The notes under the pieces are model-generated. The model worked only from the letters and a program-made list of their open reading frames with translations, ran no database searches and had not been told where the DNA came from. Shown here piece after piece: positions 34,714 to 46,892 of a stretch of 64,000 nt of DNA; position 1 is the stretch's first letter; every line of letters starts with the position of its first letter. A program made the position numbers and the translations under genes. Source of the stretch: Halichondria panicea (taxonomy: Eukaryota > Porifera > Demospongiae > Suberitida > Halichondriidae); contig NC_087385.1 in NCBI RefSeq assembly GCF_963675165.1, positions 3,100,501-3,164,500 of the forward strand, in the 5' to 3' direction.

Positions 34714-35645
34714 TTAACCCTTTAACCGTCGGATTCTTAATTAACAGTGAAGTGAAATGTCTGTAAATTCTCTATCGGGTTTCCAGAGCAATAAAATGCC
34801 TAGCAACCATATACCAATAGAATGCCCATACAACAAGGAATAAAATGGTGCAACATGTGTTGCCATAACGACCACGGTTATTACGCTCACCCGTTTTTAT
34901 CATTTTAAATGCTCGGCCAGTGGTGAGATAAAATCCAAAAAATTTCTTTTATGGATCAGCCTATCATATGGTATAAAGGCTTGACTAAGCTTGATTTTCA
35001 CATCATATGAATGTAACAGTGCTAAGATATATCAATTTGAAGTACAATACGTACATGTAATACTATATCGGTGAACGATCTATGAAATTTACAAGCTCAC
35101 ATAAAGACTGTTCATTACTGCTAATTCTATTTTAGCTATACTATACTTACTACTGATATTCTAGCTATACTATACTACTTGCCAGAGTCACACAGTGAGC
35201 CCTCTCCTGGTCTTTCACCGTCCTGGTCCATAGCTCTAGCGTCTAGGTCCATGTCATGCATGTCCTCAGTCCCAGACAGTTCATCAGCGTCTGGCATAAA
35301 GCTGGTAGCCTTTGGGAGGTATCCTACTATCCTCTCTCCTTCATAGGCACTGTCATCACCAGAGGAGACATCGCCATTGCTGTCCTCAAGCTGTTCAAGC
35401 ACATCGGCACAAGTAAACAACCTAGCCATAGCTATAAACTTCGTGCGGTAAGATGCTAATCAAATTTTAATATAGCAACGTGGCTTGGAAAATTCTAGAC
35501 TAAATTGCACGTGATTCTACAGCTCTTCCTGTATACAGGGATGTGCGTAGTTCGAGCTACTTCCTAAGTATCGCAGAATTAGAATTTCGCAAAAAAAGTC
35601 ACTATTGCGGGCCACGATCGTGGCCCGTGACGGTTAAAGGGTTAA
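34714..35645 (-). mobile_element. Family A piggyBac-like element, complete copy C
   Basis: TTAA-CCCTTTAACCGTC at 34714 is mirrored by GACGGTTAAAGGG-TTAA ending at 35645. The 13-bp ends are perfect and both target sites are TTAA. Inside, near the right end, lies an 18-bp palindrome GGGCCACGATCGTGGCCC (35609-35626). The element is 932 bp and carries the best preserved acidic ORF of the family. No catalytic domain is present, so it is non-autonomous. Confidence 0.9.
35175..35429 (-). CDS. Acidic 84-aa ORF, piggyBac N-terminus-like
   Basis: The start MARLFTCADVLEQLEDSNG is followed by SSGDDSAYEGE, YLPKATSFMPDADELSGTED and an Asp-rich tail ending CDSGK. Four copies in the window keep this frame (17056, 35429-, 39839 and 61498-) while differing mainly by whole-codon deletions. 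The acidic, Ser/Asp/Glu-rich composition resembles the N-terminal region of piggyBac transposases. The stop lies in GGCAAGTAG, where GCAAGT could be a non-canonical GC donor, so this may be the first exon of a longer ancestral gene. I infer no independent function. Confidence 0.6.
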   Translation of the reverse strand: MARLFTCADVLEQLEDSNGDVSSGDDSAYEGERIVGYLPKATSFMPDADELSGTEDMHDMDLDARAMDQDGERPGEGSLCDSGK

Positions 35646-36585
35646 ATAATAACCCATCATGCTTCTCACAATCATGAAAAAAAAAAGGCCTATCAAATAA
35701 CAGATAGAGAAAACAATAGGATAAAAATTGCTAATTCGACAGTTTTTAATAATTGAGCTTGGTAGCAAGATCATGGGTCGGGTTGGAATGGTCACTCCCA
35801 CACTTCAGTTTCTTCACATCAGGTTCTACATGTACATGCAAGTACATGCAAAGTCAAAGAAAACATGCGTACCTTGTAGTCAAATTATACCCTTTAGTAG
35901 CAGTACTGCATGCACACTGTTTTAGTCAGCTTACCGTCTCGGATCCACTGTTCCAGATGCCGTAGTAACAAAAATATATATACAACAGGTATGTTACACG
36001 TAATAATATACATATCGCAACATCAGCTAATCAAATGCACGACAGGTCCTACATTATATGTACTTACGTACGTACGTGCACGAAATAAATAAAAATTCAC
36101 CTTTGCTCTTTGTTGGATATCTGGGCCTATAAAAAAACATCGTTATTAAATTAGTTAAATTAATGCACGTGTAGTACAAATTCAGGCATCCAAATATAAC
36201 ATGCAGGAAGTTAATTCGAGAGTCTCATGGGCAGCTAGTATTGCTTAGCTACATGTACGTACGTATTTAGCTAGCAAAAGCGACGAAACCGATTACTAAT
36301 AACTAATCTATGATCTAACTAATTCTTACCTTTCTTACCTTTCCATTGTTCTTTGTTTCATATGCCAGCCAGGCAACTCTATAGTACATTCACACAGCAC
36401 GGAACAGTACATGCAGTGCAGCAGGAGCAATCACAAAATTAAAATAAGCTACATCACGTGAGTCATAACTAGACACATCTAGACACATCCCCGGGGCTGC
36501 AATTAAGAACACCAATTAAGAACACTTCCTAAGTGCCGAATGCCTTGACTACATTGACTCTCTGATTAATTTACTCGGCTACGAC
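35646..36585. other. Intergenic, no supported gene
   Basis: AT-rich with scattered GTACGT tracts and short duplications (catgcaagtacatgcaa near 35835; gaacaccaattaagaaca near 36507). Nothing else is seen. Confidence 0.5.
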
Positions 36586-36589
36586 AATG

Positions 36590-38630
36590 AGCGGCTACGA
36601 CAATGAGGTAATAATTCTTGGTGACATCAATGCGGACCCTGGCATCTTCCTTCGTCAATACCTCTGTCCACTTGTACCTTGGCTCCTCTACTCACTCCCA
36701 CAGCCACAGTCACAGCCACAGCCACAGGGAGGCTCATAACAGCGAGTCAACCATTGACCATATCCTATGCCACTCCCGCTTATGCCACTCCCGCTTCTTA
36801 GATGCTTTTCTTAGATGCTTTCACCTCCGGATGAGTGCCCCTTGAATAACCTTCCAATCTCGGCTACCATCAAAATCACCCTTGCTGCAGCTCCCTCTCT
36901 CATAACCTCCCTCTCTCATAACCTCAACTGTCTCAACTGTCTCATAACCTCAACTGCTCGTGTGAATTGCCTGCAGTCAATAGTTGGTCATTCCCTCTTG
37001 CTCCTGGCTGCTCCTCTCACATTGACTCTTCGATCTCTAACCTGATTCGCTTAATGACATTAAAGGGCATTATTCCAGGTTGGTATATGTCTGAGTCGAA
37101 ATCAGCATTTCGTCACTGGAAATCTGCTGGTAAACCAATGGCCCTGGCAAACTCAGGTGAATTAAGGACTGGGTCCTTTAATTATTGCTGATTCAGCTAA
37201 AACGAAGCTCCGCCCACGCTTTTTACCAGCAATTGTGCATAAAAATGGATCTCAAACTGCTTAAATCTTTAGCTCTAATTCCGGAGTCCTAAATGCTCCT
37301 TGAAGCACTTACTTAGTACACACAGTAATATTCAGAAGGAGCTGTTCCTTCAACTAAAGGTGAGATATTCTATAAAACATACTTTTCTAGCTTAATTTTT
37401 TACATGTAAAAGCTAATAACTTACTCTACGTAGTGCAGACGGCTCCTTCCGAATATTACTGTGTGTACTAGCCTTAGAACTAACTACTAAAATGCCGCCA
37501 ACATCGTCACTCGCTCAAAGAGCAATGTTTACTCAACTTAGACCTGGCCGCTCTTCAGAGAAATCTGGCACCATTGTATATAATGATGTCTCATACTCTG
37601 GTGACACCCTCTTAGAAGGGGCCAATTACTTTGAAACACTTGGTACCCCCAGTCATAGCCCACTATTTGACTCCGACAACCTGCAAAGTGTTTCGTGACC
37701 TCCTTGATTCCACCCAGGGTGGAGATATCTTACTCACCCAATCTGACATTGCCAACGCTATAGATTCTCTCAAACGTGAGAAAGCACCTGGTCCTGATGG
37801 CATTGAAACAGAACACTTGTGCTTCTCTGGCCCGATAGTTCAGCTTCAGTTGTGCAGAATCTTTAATGCTATGCTCCTGCTACATCCCTGATCTGCTTAC
37901 CCTTGGTCTAGTCACCGCTATTCCAAAAGGTGCTGACAAGGACCCCTCAAATTATAGAGGAATCTGGGAAACTTTTTGAGAAACTTCTTTTAGAGAAGAT
38001 ACTGCACCAAGGAGTATCTCTCAGCCCTGGAGGTTTCAGACCTGGTTACAGCACGTCTTTCATATTTCAAGAAACGGTTCAATCTCTCCGGGACGTTAAG
38101 AAGGCCTTTGACACGAAAGGCCTTTGACACGGTATGGCCTTTTCGTGAAACTTCAAGAAAACCCTAGAATCTGGCACATTCTGGTCCACTGGTACTCAAT
38201 GGGTCTCGCTCAAGAATCTTCCCTATCTCCCAAGGAGTTCGTCAAGGTGCTATTCTATTCTGTCTCCGCTTCTCTACTCAGTTTTTGTTGATGATCTGCT
38301 TGCCCAGCTACATAACTGTGGCCTAGGTGCAATGGTTGGCTCAGTCCCCCCAATGTATGCAGACGTTGGGTTCCATTTTTTCGAAAAACTGTTTAAGGTC
38401 CTTTTACAATGTTTGTCAAAGTGGGTTTCCCCTTTGCTGTCTACCATATAAACAAATCATCTGGGAGACTAAATTGTTTTTCGAATTCACTCACCACATT
38501 CACACAACGTGCATGTGTCCCTCTCTCCCGTACAGCAGTTCTTGCATACCATTGTTGGACAATGGCGTAAACATGTCGCTGTGTGGGAAGGATTACGAGA
38601 GATTAGGGAGCTCACCCTGAAGTGTTCACA
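36590..38630 (+). pseudogene. Non-LTR retrotransposon (LINE) relic
   Basis: The endonuclease end is visible as VIILGDINADPG (about 36606-36640) and STIDHILCHSRF (about 36750-36800). The reverse-transcriptase region has SLKREKAPGPDGIETEHL (about 37765-37820), DVKKAFDT (about 38093-38116) and VFVDDLLAQLHNCGLG (about 38284-38330), followed by a degraded YAD region (about 38355). This order is that of an APE-type LINE (CR1/Jockey-like). Frames shift many times, often at short duplications (for example tatgccactcccgct near 36768-36795 and aaggcctttgacacg near 38100-38130). No poly-A or target duplication was found. Confidence 0.8.
37314..37470. mobile_element. 157-bp inverted-repeat MITE inside the LINE
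   Basis: TAGTACACACAGTAATATTC begins at 37314, and its complement ends at 37470. The inverted repeats are about 29 bp with one mismatch. It is non-coding and interrupts the LINE relic between its endonuclease and RT parts. Confidence 0.8.
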
Positions 38631-38639
38631 TTCAATTAA

Positions 38640-39715
38640 AAATTAATGTCAAGCTGCTCTTACTGCTACATTTTTTAGAAGAGTATGCTAGCAAAGAGAT
38701 GAAAAATTGTTCCATATAATTATTATCAATGTTCTGTTTCTGTTATTAATAAACTTTCTTACCTATTTATAGAATCTTTAGCTCTGAACAATAGTATTCT
38801 GCAAGAGTATTCTGCAAGCTGCACATAATCCGCCTGCGCAAGTGCAGTAATTTTCGAGGTAAAGTACTCAGAATCACATGACAGTTGCCACTCCCCCCAC
38901 AACTTCTCTGCAGAATTTGGCTGATACTATACAATTATGAAAGCAGCGGTTTAAAACACCATTTAGTAACAGTACAACCTTGCGACGGTAGTACTGTGTC
39001 TTGTTCGCAGAAGGCTTGATGGCTGAATGGCTGACCCGGTTTGTATTGCTTCTAGGATCTAAGATCTGGAACAAAATTAATGCTTTTATTTATAATTAGA
39101 AATTACTGGTGATCACATGATCTTTATTTTTGATTATGAGAAAACAAAATGTCAAATTGATATGTGACGTTGGTCTTTTCTTGATTGCATCTGAGTAGTA
39201 GATGGGAGTGTGCCAATCAGATTAGTCACACAGCAGGTCTTTTGATGTTAATACACACTGTTTTCATTTGTGTCGAGTGGAGATGTTTCTCTGTGCTTTG
39301 GAACGTTGTACTATCCACGATTCGTACTATCCACGATTCGAGCCCTCCTCAATGGCCACCTGCATGTTGATACGTCTGGTTGAGTGGTCTTTCCATCCAG
39401 CGCACAATGTCATCGCATCCTCCTTCAGAAGCTGGAGATCCTTGCCACCAAGTTAGCAGAATGATCCTGGTACGAAAAAATAATTGTACATAATTGGGTT
39501 GTGGCATGTACTCCATCCCTATTCGGTCTGCAGATGGAGCTGTGAGGGGAGCTGTGAGGACCTCACAAAAGCACAGGTTCTGATGCCCGGGGAAGCCAAG
39601 CAGGTCCAACTTAGCCTGGAGCCACGCCCACGATTTACTAAAAACGGTGTTCCTAAAAACGGTGTTCCTTAATTCTTGGTAGTAGCATCATGTTCTATTT
39701 AGAGTAGCCTATAAA
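38640..39715. other. Intergenic, no supported gene
   Basis: Only short ORFs. Short duplications include gtactatccacgattcg (39306-39337) and taaaaacggtgttcct (39640-39670). Confidence 0.5.
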
Positions 39716-39718
39716 AAC

Positions 39719-40371
39719 TTAACCGTCATGGGCCATGCCCGTAGAATCACGTGCAATCACATGCAATCACATGCAATTTAGTCTAGAATTTTCCAAGCCA
39801 TGTTGCTATGTTAAAATTTCATCTTACCGCACGAAGCTATGGCTAGATTGTTTACTTGTGCCGATGTGCTTGAGGACAGCAATGGCTCTGGTGATGACAG
39901 TGCCTATGAAGGAGAGGGATACCTCCCAAAGGCTACCAGCTTTATGCCAGACGCTGATGAACTGTCTGGGACTGAGGACATGCATGACATGGACCTAGAC
40001 GCTAGTGCTATGGACCAGGACGGTGAAAGACCAGGAGAGGGCTCACTGTGTGACTCTGGCAAGTAGTATAGTATAGCTAGAATATCAGTAGTGTAAGTAT
40101 AGTATAGCTAAAATAGCAGTCTTTATGTGAGCTTGTAAATTTCATAGATCGAGTAATACATGTACTTCAAATTGATATATCTTAGAGGCTGATCCATAAA
40201 AAAAAAATTTTTGTCACCGCTGGCCGAGCATTTAAACGGGTGAGTGTAGTAACCGTGGCAACATGTGTTGCACCATTTGTTGTATGGGCATTCTATTGGT
40301 ATATGGTTGCTAGGCCCGATAGAGACATTCAGACATACTGTTAATTAAGAATCCGACGGTTAAAGGGTTAA
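39719..40371 (+). mobile_element. Family A piggyBac-like element, copy D
   Basis: It starts TTAACCGTCATGGGCC (left end trimmed of CCCTTTAA) and ends GACGGTTAAAGGG-TTAA at 40371. It is 653 bp, shorter than copy C through several internal deletions. It carries the acidic ORF. Confidence 0.85.
39839..40066 (+). CDS. Acidic piggyBac N-terminus-like ORF, copy D
   Basis: Starts MARLFTCADVLEDSNGSG and runs to CDSGK, 75 residues. Relative to copy C it lacks three short groups of codons, all multiples of three bases, so the frame is preserved throughout. No catalytic domain follows. Confidence 0.6.
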   Translation: MARLFTCADVLEDSNGSGDDSAYEGEGYLPKATSFMPDADELSGTEDMHDMDLDASAMDQDGERPGEGSLCDSGK

Positions 40372-40513
40372 TTGTTCACTTATCTCACCTTTGGCCAAAG
40401 AAGTGGCTTGGAAATGTCTACCTACTACACTCTAAAAAAGATAAGTAGCTGCACTGAATTTTTACACACATAACATATTAAAAATTGTGGTTTTAGCTGA
40501 TTTCCCACAGTCC

Positions 40514-40663
40514 TTAACCCTTTAACCGTCGGATTCTTAATTAACAGTGAAGTGTAATTAAGTGTAATTCTCTATCGGGTTTCCAGCAATAATTACGCCC
40601 ACCCGTTTTAAATGCCTGGCGATAAATTTTTTTATTGATCAGCCTATCATATCATTATTAAGG
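40514..40663 (-). repeat. Family A terminal fragment, copy E
   Basis: TTAA-CCCTTTAACCGTCGG starts at 40514 and the sequence matches the terminal about 150 bp of copy C up to CCTATCATAT. It is then replaced by a family G MITE. It lies 142 bp from copy D in the opposite orientation. Confidence 0.8.
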
Positions 40664-40995
40664 CCGGGTCTAGCCCATACTGCGATCCAATGTTTTCTTT
40701 TTCCAAAAAACTAATTAGCTTAATTCCATAATTAGTATGCGGACCTAAGATCAAGCTTCAAAAACAAGAACATCTCATAGCTAAGTACTAGGATCCAGCT
40801 GGGGAAGAGTAACTAGAGTGGCTAAAGCATATTAATTTCCCCAGCTGGAAACATAATCATGACAACCCTATCTTTTAAGGGCCTAAACAAGTACTCTTAC
40901 CCCCTAGTCCAGCAGCTAACTAAGCAAGTAGTCATCTACAGCAATGAATAAAATTAATGTTATCAGTTCCTGACCCAGGCCTGAAGTACCCAGAG
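40664..40995. repeat. Family G MITE, copy 3 (shortened)
   Basis: It begins TTAAGGCCGGGTC and ends TTCCTGACCCAGGCCTGAAG followed by TACCCAGAG. Internally it shares AACTAATTAGCTTAATTC and GATCAAGCTTCAAAAACAAG with copies 1 and 2, with deletions. It is non-coding. Confidence 0.75.
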
Positions 40996-43900
40996 AAGAT
41001 AATAATGACGACTAGTGCACTGCCTTGAAAGGAGTATCTAGAGAGGTGCTAACAGGTAAGGCCAGCGTTGCACTTTGTTAGTGCATCGTTCATCTTTGAT
41101 TCTAAATAATTGACATCTCAATCTTGGCCATTTCGATAAGGGAAATATTTTGGGCCGAATGTAAGACGCTGTGCCCATGGTTAAGGCTAGTCGAAGAATC
41201 ATGAATATTCATGATTCAATCCCGTCAACTTCGGGTGCAGCATGACGACTTTTCCATCACACCCAGTGTAATATTGCTCTGTGACATCCATTGAGGAATA
41301 AGATGGTAACCAGAAGTCACCTATGTACACAGATGGTGGTCCTGACCACAACAACACTTTTCTTAGTGCTGTTGTTCCTGTTGTTCTTGTTCTGGCAATA
41401 GCCGGTCTGCAGATGCAGTGTCTACTTCATTCCGTCTTCTCACGCTTGAAACCTATCAGCTCGATGCTAACGAAGACAAGATGCAAGAATTGTACACTTT
41501 GTTAGAGCCTGCGATAACGAAGAAGTCTCTCCAGCAGACCTAAATAAATCACTGTTGATGTTTGCAGTGAAGAAATGTGGAAAACTTATAAACCAATTAG
41601 GATGCCTATCGAACTTTTCGAACTTTTTAACAGCATCTTCCTGACCAGCATTATAAATCGTTCTCGAGTGTGTATGGAACTCTGACAACTGTGACAACTG
41701 TTAACGGTGCTGGCCCATAGTAACAATAGTAACATACATAGTAATAATAGTAACAACAAATTGATAACACCTTAACCACTGATTCCACTGATTGCAAACG
41801 CAATGTTCATTATTCAGCAGCTTCGTCTAACACACTAAGCTGTGTACAACAGCTCGCATGTACATTGTACTACCGTACTTACCAAGCAACTACGGATGAC
41901 AAGAGTATCCAGTTCCCTGAGTCATAATAGATGCTGTCTCACGTCTTTCTGAAGAGAACAGTATTCTCTTGATACTGAGAGCCTATCATCTAACGGGAAT
42001 GTGTCACTTCAATCGGTGGGTACATACTCTAGTTATTTGCACGCGGATTACGTGTGGTTCTTTGGGTCCTCAGTTGCGGCACAGAATATTACTAAACTTG
42101 AAGTTCGTGCCACTTCCCAGAAGGAACAATCACGTACTGTTCGAACCACTGCGCCAAAACACTGCACCAAAAAAGAGAAAGTGTGAGGTTCATTACCCTA
42201 TGTTTACAAGTATACAAGTGTCCTTAATTTGTTGCAGTTGGGTGAGGCTCTGGTCAACTTCCATCATCACTACTGCACGATAAGGTAAAATCAAATATTT
42301 CCTATTAATGATCACTGCATCTTACAGCTGATGGAGGAGAGGTGGAGATGGAGGAGAGGTGGAGGGTGGCTGCATATCCCCAGGACTGAAGTTGACAACC
42401 AACACAGTGGTAAGGGTTGGATATGTACACTATACTTGTACTTGTACACTATACATCCTGCCGCATACCACCAGCTGGTAAAAAACACGGTTGCATATCT
42501 ATTACAGGCATCACCACCACTATGCTTCGAGGCAGGTAGGAAAAATACCTATACTTTCAGGATAGTACAAAAGACTTGAATCTTACACATGTCCTGAACT
42601 TGGAAACTATATACAGGGTTGCCAGGAAATGTGCAGATTTTATGGGCCGAAAAACTGTACTATTATCTGATAACATTATTACCATGGTTACTATCTTGAT
42701 ATGTGTGACTTACCTTAACAATTGTTTTGAAAATGCTTGTAGAAAGTTTACTAGAAACAAAGTCATGTGATTTGTATTCTCCTTTGCTAACGACATGTAA
42801 GATCACACACATACAATTGTAGATTACAGATGAGACTCACCTTGCTCTTGAAGGTAATTTTATTCTTTCATGACATGAGTAACTGTTATGACTCAGTCTC
42901 ACGAAGATCAGCCAAAAAACAGCTGGGCTCACAGAAGCAGTCTCAGTCTCATCTTCGGTGTGATGCCAATAGCATCACTGTAGCCCAGGCAATCAACTTG
43001 GCCTGAGTCAACTTGGCCTGAGACCGAAGGGAGTGAACAGCAAGCTGTGCACTGCTAGGTACCTGCTCCCCAAGTCACACCAACTGTCATTTCTTAACAA
43101 ACCGATCCTTTCTCAACAGAATTCCTCACGACAAACGCAAGTCATTGAGGGTAAGCGCTTCGGATCTGGAGTTCCACGTGCAGGAGAGGGCCTATATAGT
43201 TTTGATCCATATATGGTCTAGATTTTTCTAAACTGGGGAGCAGCTCACATGCCTGAGGGCATAATCATGCTGAGGCATTGACGTCTTACAGGACAACGGA
43301 AACAATATTTTTTCTGACAAAGTTCAGCTGTCGATATCTAGCTCATTGTGTCATGTTAATTCTTATGTTAATTCTGTTATAGACCAATTGCCTCCTGACA
43401 ACAAACATTGAAAGTCAGTTTCAAGAGCCGGAGCATCTCGGAGCAGCATCCACAACAGCAGCATCCACAACTGACTGTTTTTCATTGAGACTGTGACCCG
43501 TTTTTTTATTACACCAGCTTGCAGCCCCCTGATATTTTGCCACCCCTGCAATATGCCTGTCGATCATCCAGACCACAACTACTTGTATAATTGTCATCAT
43601 CCCCTCGTATTTATAACGTCTTCATTATTAATTATTAATCATTATTAATAATTATAACTTTTTTTGCAAAATTAATTTCAACAATAATAGTATGGGTGAG
43701 TATGATCAGATGAGTGATCAGATGAGTGACCAATTATCTCGTACTTTCGACTTGGCGTTTACATACGGTTCAGTTCCGCGACACCAGAGAAAGCTGCGTG
43801 TCCACAATTCAGACTCTTCGTGGAGATGACGAGATGACAAACAGTAAACTGTTACTCCCATCATACTGTCACGCATGTATATAAAGTTTACCCGTTTTAT
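40996..43900. other. Mostly intergenic; possible small exons at 42.0-42.4 kb
   Basis: A perfect 22-bp palindrome centred on AATATT lies at 41196-41217. At about 42000-42415 plus-strand open segments (SVAAQNITKLEVRATSQKEQ; LGEALVNFHHHYCTIR) are bordered by AG and GT signals about 50 bp apart, so a small spliced gene is possible but unidentified. 42630-42740 repeats part of the 20753-21396 MITE inverted. The rest is AT-rich with short duplications. Confidence 0.35.
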
Positions 43901-43904
43901 TTAA

Positions 43905-44100
43905 AACAACAACTTTCTCATTATATCAGAACCCAGAGGTATCTTGACACCATCTTCGTTACCTAGCAACTGACCACCCCCACTAATTAGCAATTAGGGC
44001 ACAGAGTCACCATGGTTGATCTGGTTTCATTCAATGGTGGCTATCACATGCGTGGGTGGAAAACGTCTGCAATTACTCTGCAATTACTAGTGGTGGTGGC
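43905..44100. repeat. Family B-related fragment
   Basis: GGTATCTTGACACCATC, CGTTACCTAGCAACTGACC and CATGCGTGGGTGG recur at 44.4 kb and near 16.0 kb. It is a short non-coding remnant. The segment from here to the next family B copy holds no gene. Confidence 0.5.
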
Positions 44101-44330
44101 CGTAGCTATGTAGCTACTTAGCAGCAGAGGCGAGTAGAAAAAGATGAAGTGAGTCGAAGCAGAAGCAGCATGCTGCTAGCTAGTGCGAGACTTGTTTTTA
44201 AAGAACTACGCACAACAGTTTGTTACTTGACATTGATCTATGTCACATTATTATTATAAACACACTCGTTCGTTCACTCACACAGGTGGAAGTTGTTAGA
44301 GTGACAATTCGACTACTTTCCTTTGGTTGC

Positions 44331-46310
44331 TTTAATTAAAATACAGAAGAAAAACCATACATTTCCACTCGTAACTATTTCCTACAGGTAGCCCAGACCC
44401 CGGGGGTATCTTGACACCATTCTTGACACCATCATCGTTACCTAGCAACTGCCTAGCAACTGCCAACTAATTGTTTACAAATTTGTTCTCAATGTTTTGA
44501 CATGGTTCAATCAGTCTATGAGGTCGTATCGGCAGACGCTCTTTTCCCGGGAAATATTTCACCTACACACAGGTTTACAAGTTCAATGGTTTACAAGTGC
44601 TCATGATGTCCACTGCTACAGACCAGCTTTATTTTCTAGAGCTTCCTATATCCCCTCTGACTCCATAGGCATCGATATCCTCACTGTCTAGCTGCACTAG
44701 CATTAAGATGTTGTAGCGATTAGTAATTGGTCACTTTTCTTTCGACAATTCTGTACAAAGCACAAAGCATACAGCACAATGAAAATACCGAAAGAGCAGC
44801 ATTGTGCTGGTATCTACAGCGTGTGCATAGCGCCTGAATAATCATTTTTTGAAAATTAGCAGTAGCCATGCCGGCGCAATTGATGATTGTGAAACTAGTT
44901 GCAAACACATGGATTAACGATATTAGGCCACACCATGACAAACCACAAACATAAAACAGTGATTGCTTTTTGTAACTTCCATGCATAACTGCTGCGATTT
45001 TTTTTTATGTCGCGCGTGTTTTTGTCCCTTTCGTCCTTTCGTTAATGGTAAGCTCGTCGTACACTACTGTGCTTTTCCAAATATTTGCGGAACCTATTCT
45101 GAGCGATAGCACTTTAGTGGGAACGCTTTGGAACACCGGTGCACCGTTAACGGGTGGTAGCTGGAGGATGTCGCGCATTGTTTTACCCCCAAACCATTCG
45201 GCCCCCCCGTAGATCTCATCAAGTCTCAAATGTAGATTGAGACTTGACACCATGGACACCTCGTCAATTATGAACACCTTTACGTTCATTAGTTGTTGCC
45301 TGAGGTTTGGGCACTTCCCAGTACGATGCATTGTCGTGCTCTATCGGCAGCGGCTGAATTGGGTAAATCCGGCCACGTGGCTTTGACAAATGCTCTAAGC
45401 GCCTGAATGAGGAAGGACTTGCCCGTTCCCCTAACGAACATTTGCAACGGTTTGATGTCTGTGCATTTACAGGCTCCTTTTTCGTGGTCTAATTCGTGCA
45501 ACAGATGCCCAGTGATTTTTTTGTACACACGGCTTTGGTCGACGTTTAGCATGGACAGTCTCCGGTCTTCGAGATGGCGATCCAAGTGTGATTTAGCCAT
45601 GCCCTGGAGCAGGAGGTTGACGTCGTCTTCGTCGTCTTCTCTTTTTTCTGACGTTTCGACCTTCTGGATATCCCGCGATCTCTTATTGACGTCCAACGTT
45701 CGAGCGCCATTTTAGGTGACTCTCCGTCGAGGAGGAGGTCACCCTCGTCAACGAACGGGACAAAGAGCAGAATGAGGCAGTAGTAGTACTCTTGCTCCTG
45801 TTCTTAGTACTCTTGCTCCTGTTCTTTGTTCTTTTCTGTTGGTGTCGTACGTGGGGTGACTGATAACGGGTGACTGATAACGCGAGGTTTGACGAGCCTC
45901 CTGTACGAGCCTCCTGTACGTTTTCTCACCCTGGCGGTCCCTAGCGTACCAGTCAATGTGTGCGACGAGGCACATGGAGGACGGCCTGTTTACGGCGTAG
46001 GGGCGTACATGTCAGGGTTCATTTTTAAGAGCTGAGCGTAGTTTTTGAGCGTTTGTACGGTAGCGAAGCATTCACGTGTAGTGAACATCGTTTGATTTCT
46101 CATGAAAGTGGTCACCTGTAACTTCCTGCCCTACTTCTCCTTCCTGCCCTACTTCTCGGGTTTTAAAGGCTATTAAAGCAAACCTCCACAACTTCTTGTA
46201 GCTGGTACCGTGCATAGCTGTGTTGGAGTGTTGGAGCGTGGACAACAATTTTTTGAAAATAGTCAGTAGTGCGGCCGGAAAAAGACGGCTTCAGCGGGGA
46301 AAGGGTTAAA
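44331..46310 (-). mobile_element. Family B element with inserted helicase segment, copy B2
   Basis: The 46.3 kb end (inverted GTTTAACCCTTTCCCCGC) matches the left end of copy B1. The 44.33 kb end carries its inner right-end block (TTTAATTAAAATACAG). Family B blocks are recognisable at 44331-44940 and 46150-46310. About 1.2 kb between them, absent from B1, encodes a PIF1/Helitron-type helicase fragment. Either a Helitron piece inserted into the MITE or this is a longer relative that captured it. Confidence 0.6.
45005..46100 (-). pseudogene. Helitron/PIF1-type helicase fragment
   Basis: Minus-strand pieces in order: RNQTMFTTRECFATVQTLKN (about 46100-46030); an SF1 pre-helicase region with YYYCLILLFVPFVDEGDLLL (about 45790-45725); LNVDQSRVYKKITGHLLHEL; a Walker A-like RGTGKSFLIQALRAFV (about 45430-45380); and Walker B KVFIIDEVSMVSS (about 45290-45235) followed by ILQLPPVNGAPVF. 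The arrangement matches helicases of animal Helitrons and PIF1. The usual glycines just before RGTGKS are missing, the frame shifts at least three times, and short duplications (actcttgctcctgttctt at 45788-45828) occur inside. It is not functional. Confidence 0.8.
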
Positions 46311-46892
46311 CAAGGTTCGTAAGAGTAGCTGTTTAGGCCCTCAAAAGATAGTGATTATGTTTCCTTGATGGGAAGTAAAAATGTCCAAAATATACATAAT
46401 TTGACACTAACATATCCTGGAGTAGCTGATGAGAACAAGTAGCTGATGAGAACACAGCTGATGAGAACATCCTAGAACTTAACAAGCAAGTTGCATAGTA
46501 CTAGTACATATTGCGATTTACATTGTAACTTACATTGTAACTTAGTGATGTTGTGACTGCACAAAAAGGTTCTCTTGAAGGCAATTCTCAAATAAGGTTG
46601 GGAATCAAATAAGGTTGGGATAAGGTTGGGAAAGTCTTGATTGCTGAAATGACATCTCCTTTTATCTTCAAAAATTGCTACACATTTTACTACTATTACT
46701 TCTTCAGCAGGTGCAATTCTGCGGACTTCACTGTCCTCCGAAGCAACTGCAAATGTATACAATACAAAAATTGGATGGTCTGCACATTTGCATTTGCATA
46801 TGGAATCTCATCAATGGTAGGTGAAATTATGGTAGGTGAAATTATACAAGAGACATGCCAACAACTTTCTGGAAGTCTCCATTCTGAATAAT
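46311..46892. other. Family G fragment then intergenic
   Basis: 46312-46400 matches, inverted, the family G segment at about 53385-53465 (AGTAGCTGTTTAGGCCCTCA; TGATGGGAAGTAAAAATGTC). The remainder has short duplications (gtaggtgaaattatg near 46817; caaataaggttggga near 46590) and no gene. Confidence 0.6.

Noticed and set aside
45407-45715. 102-codon plus-strand frame
   Set aside because: It is antisense to the helicase fragment, which carries Walker motifs on the minus strand.
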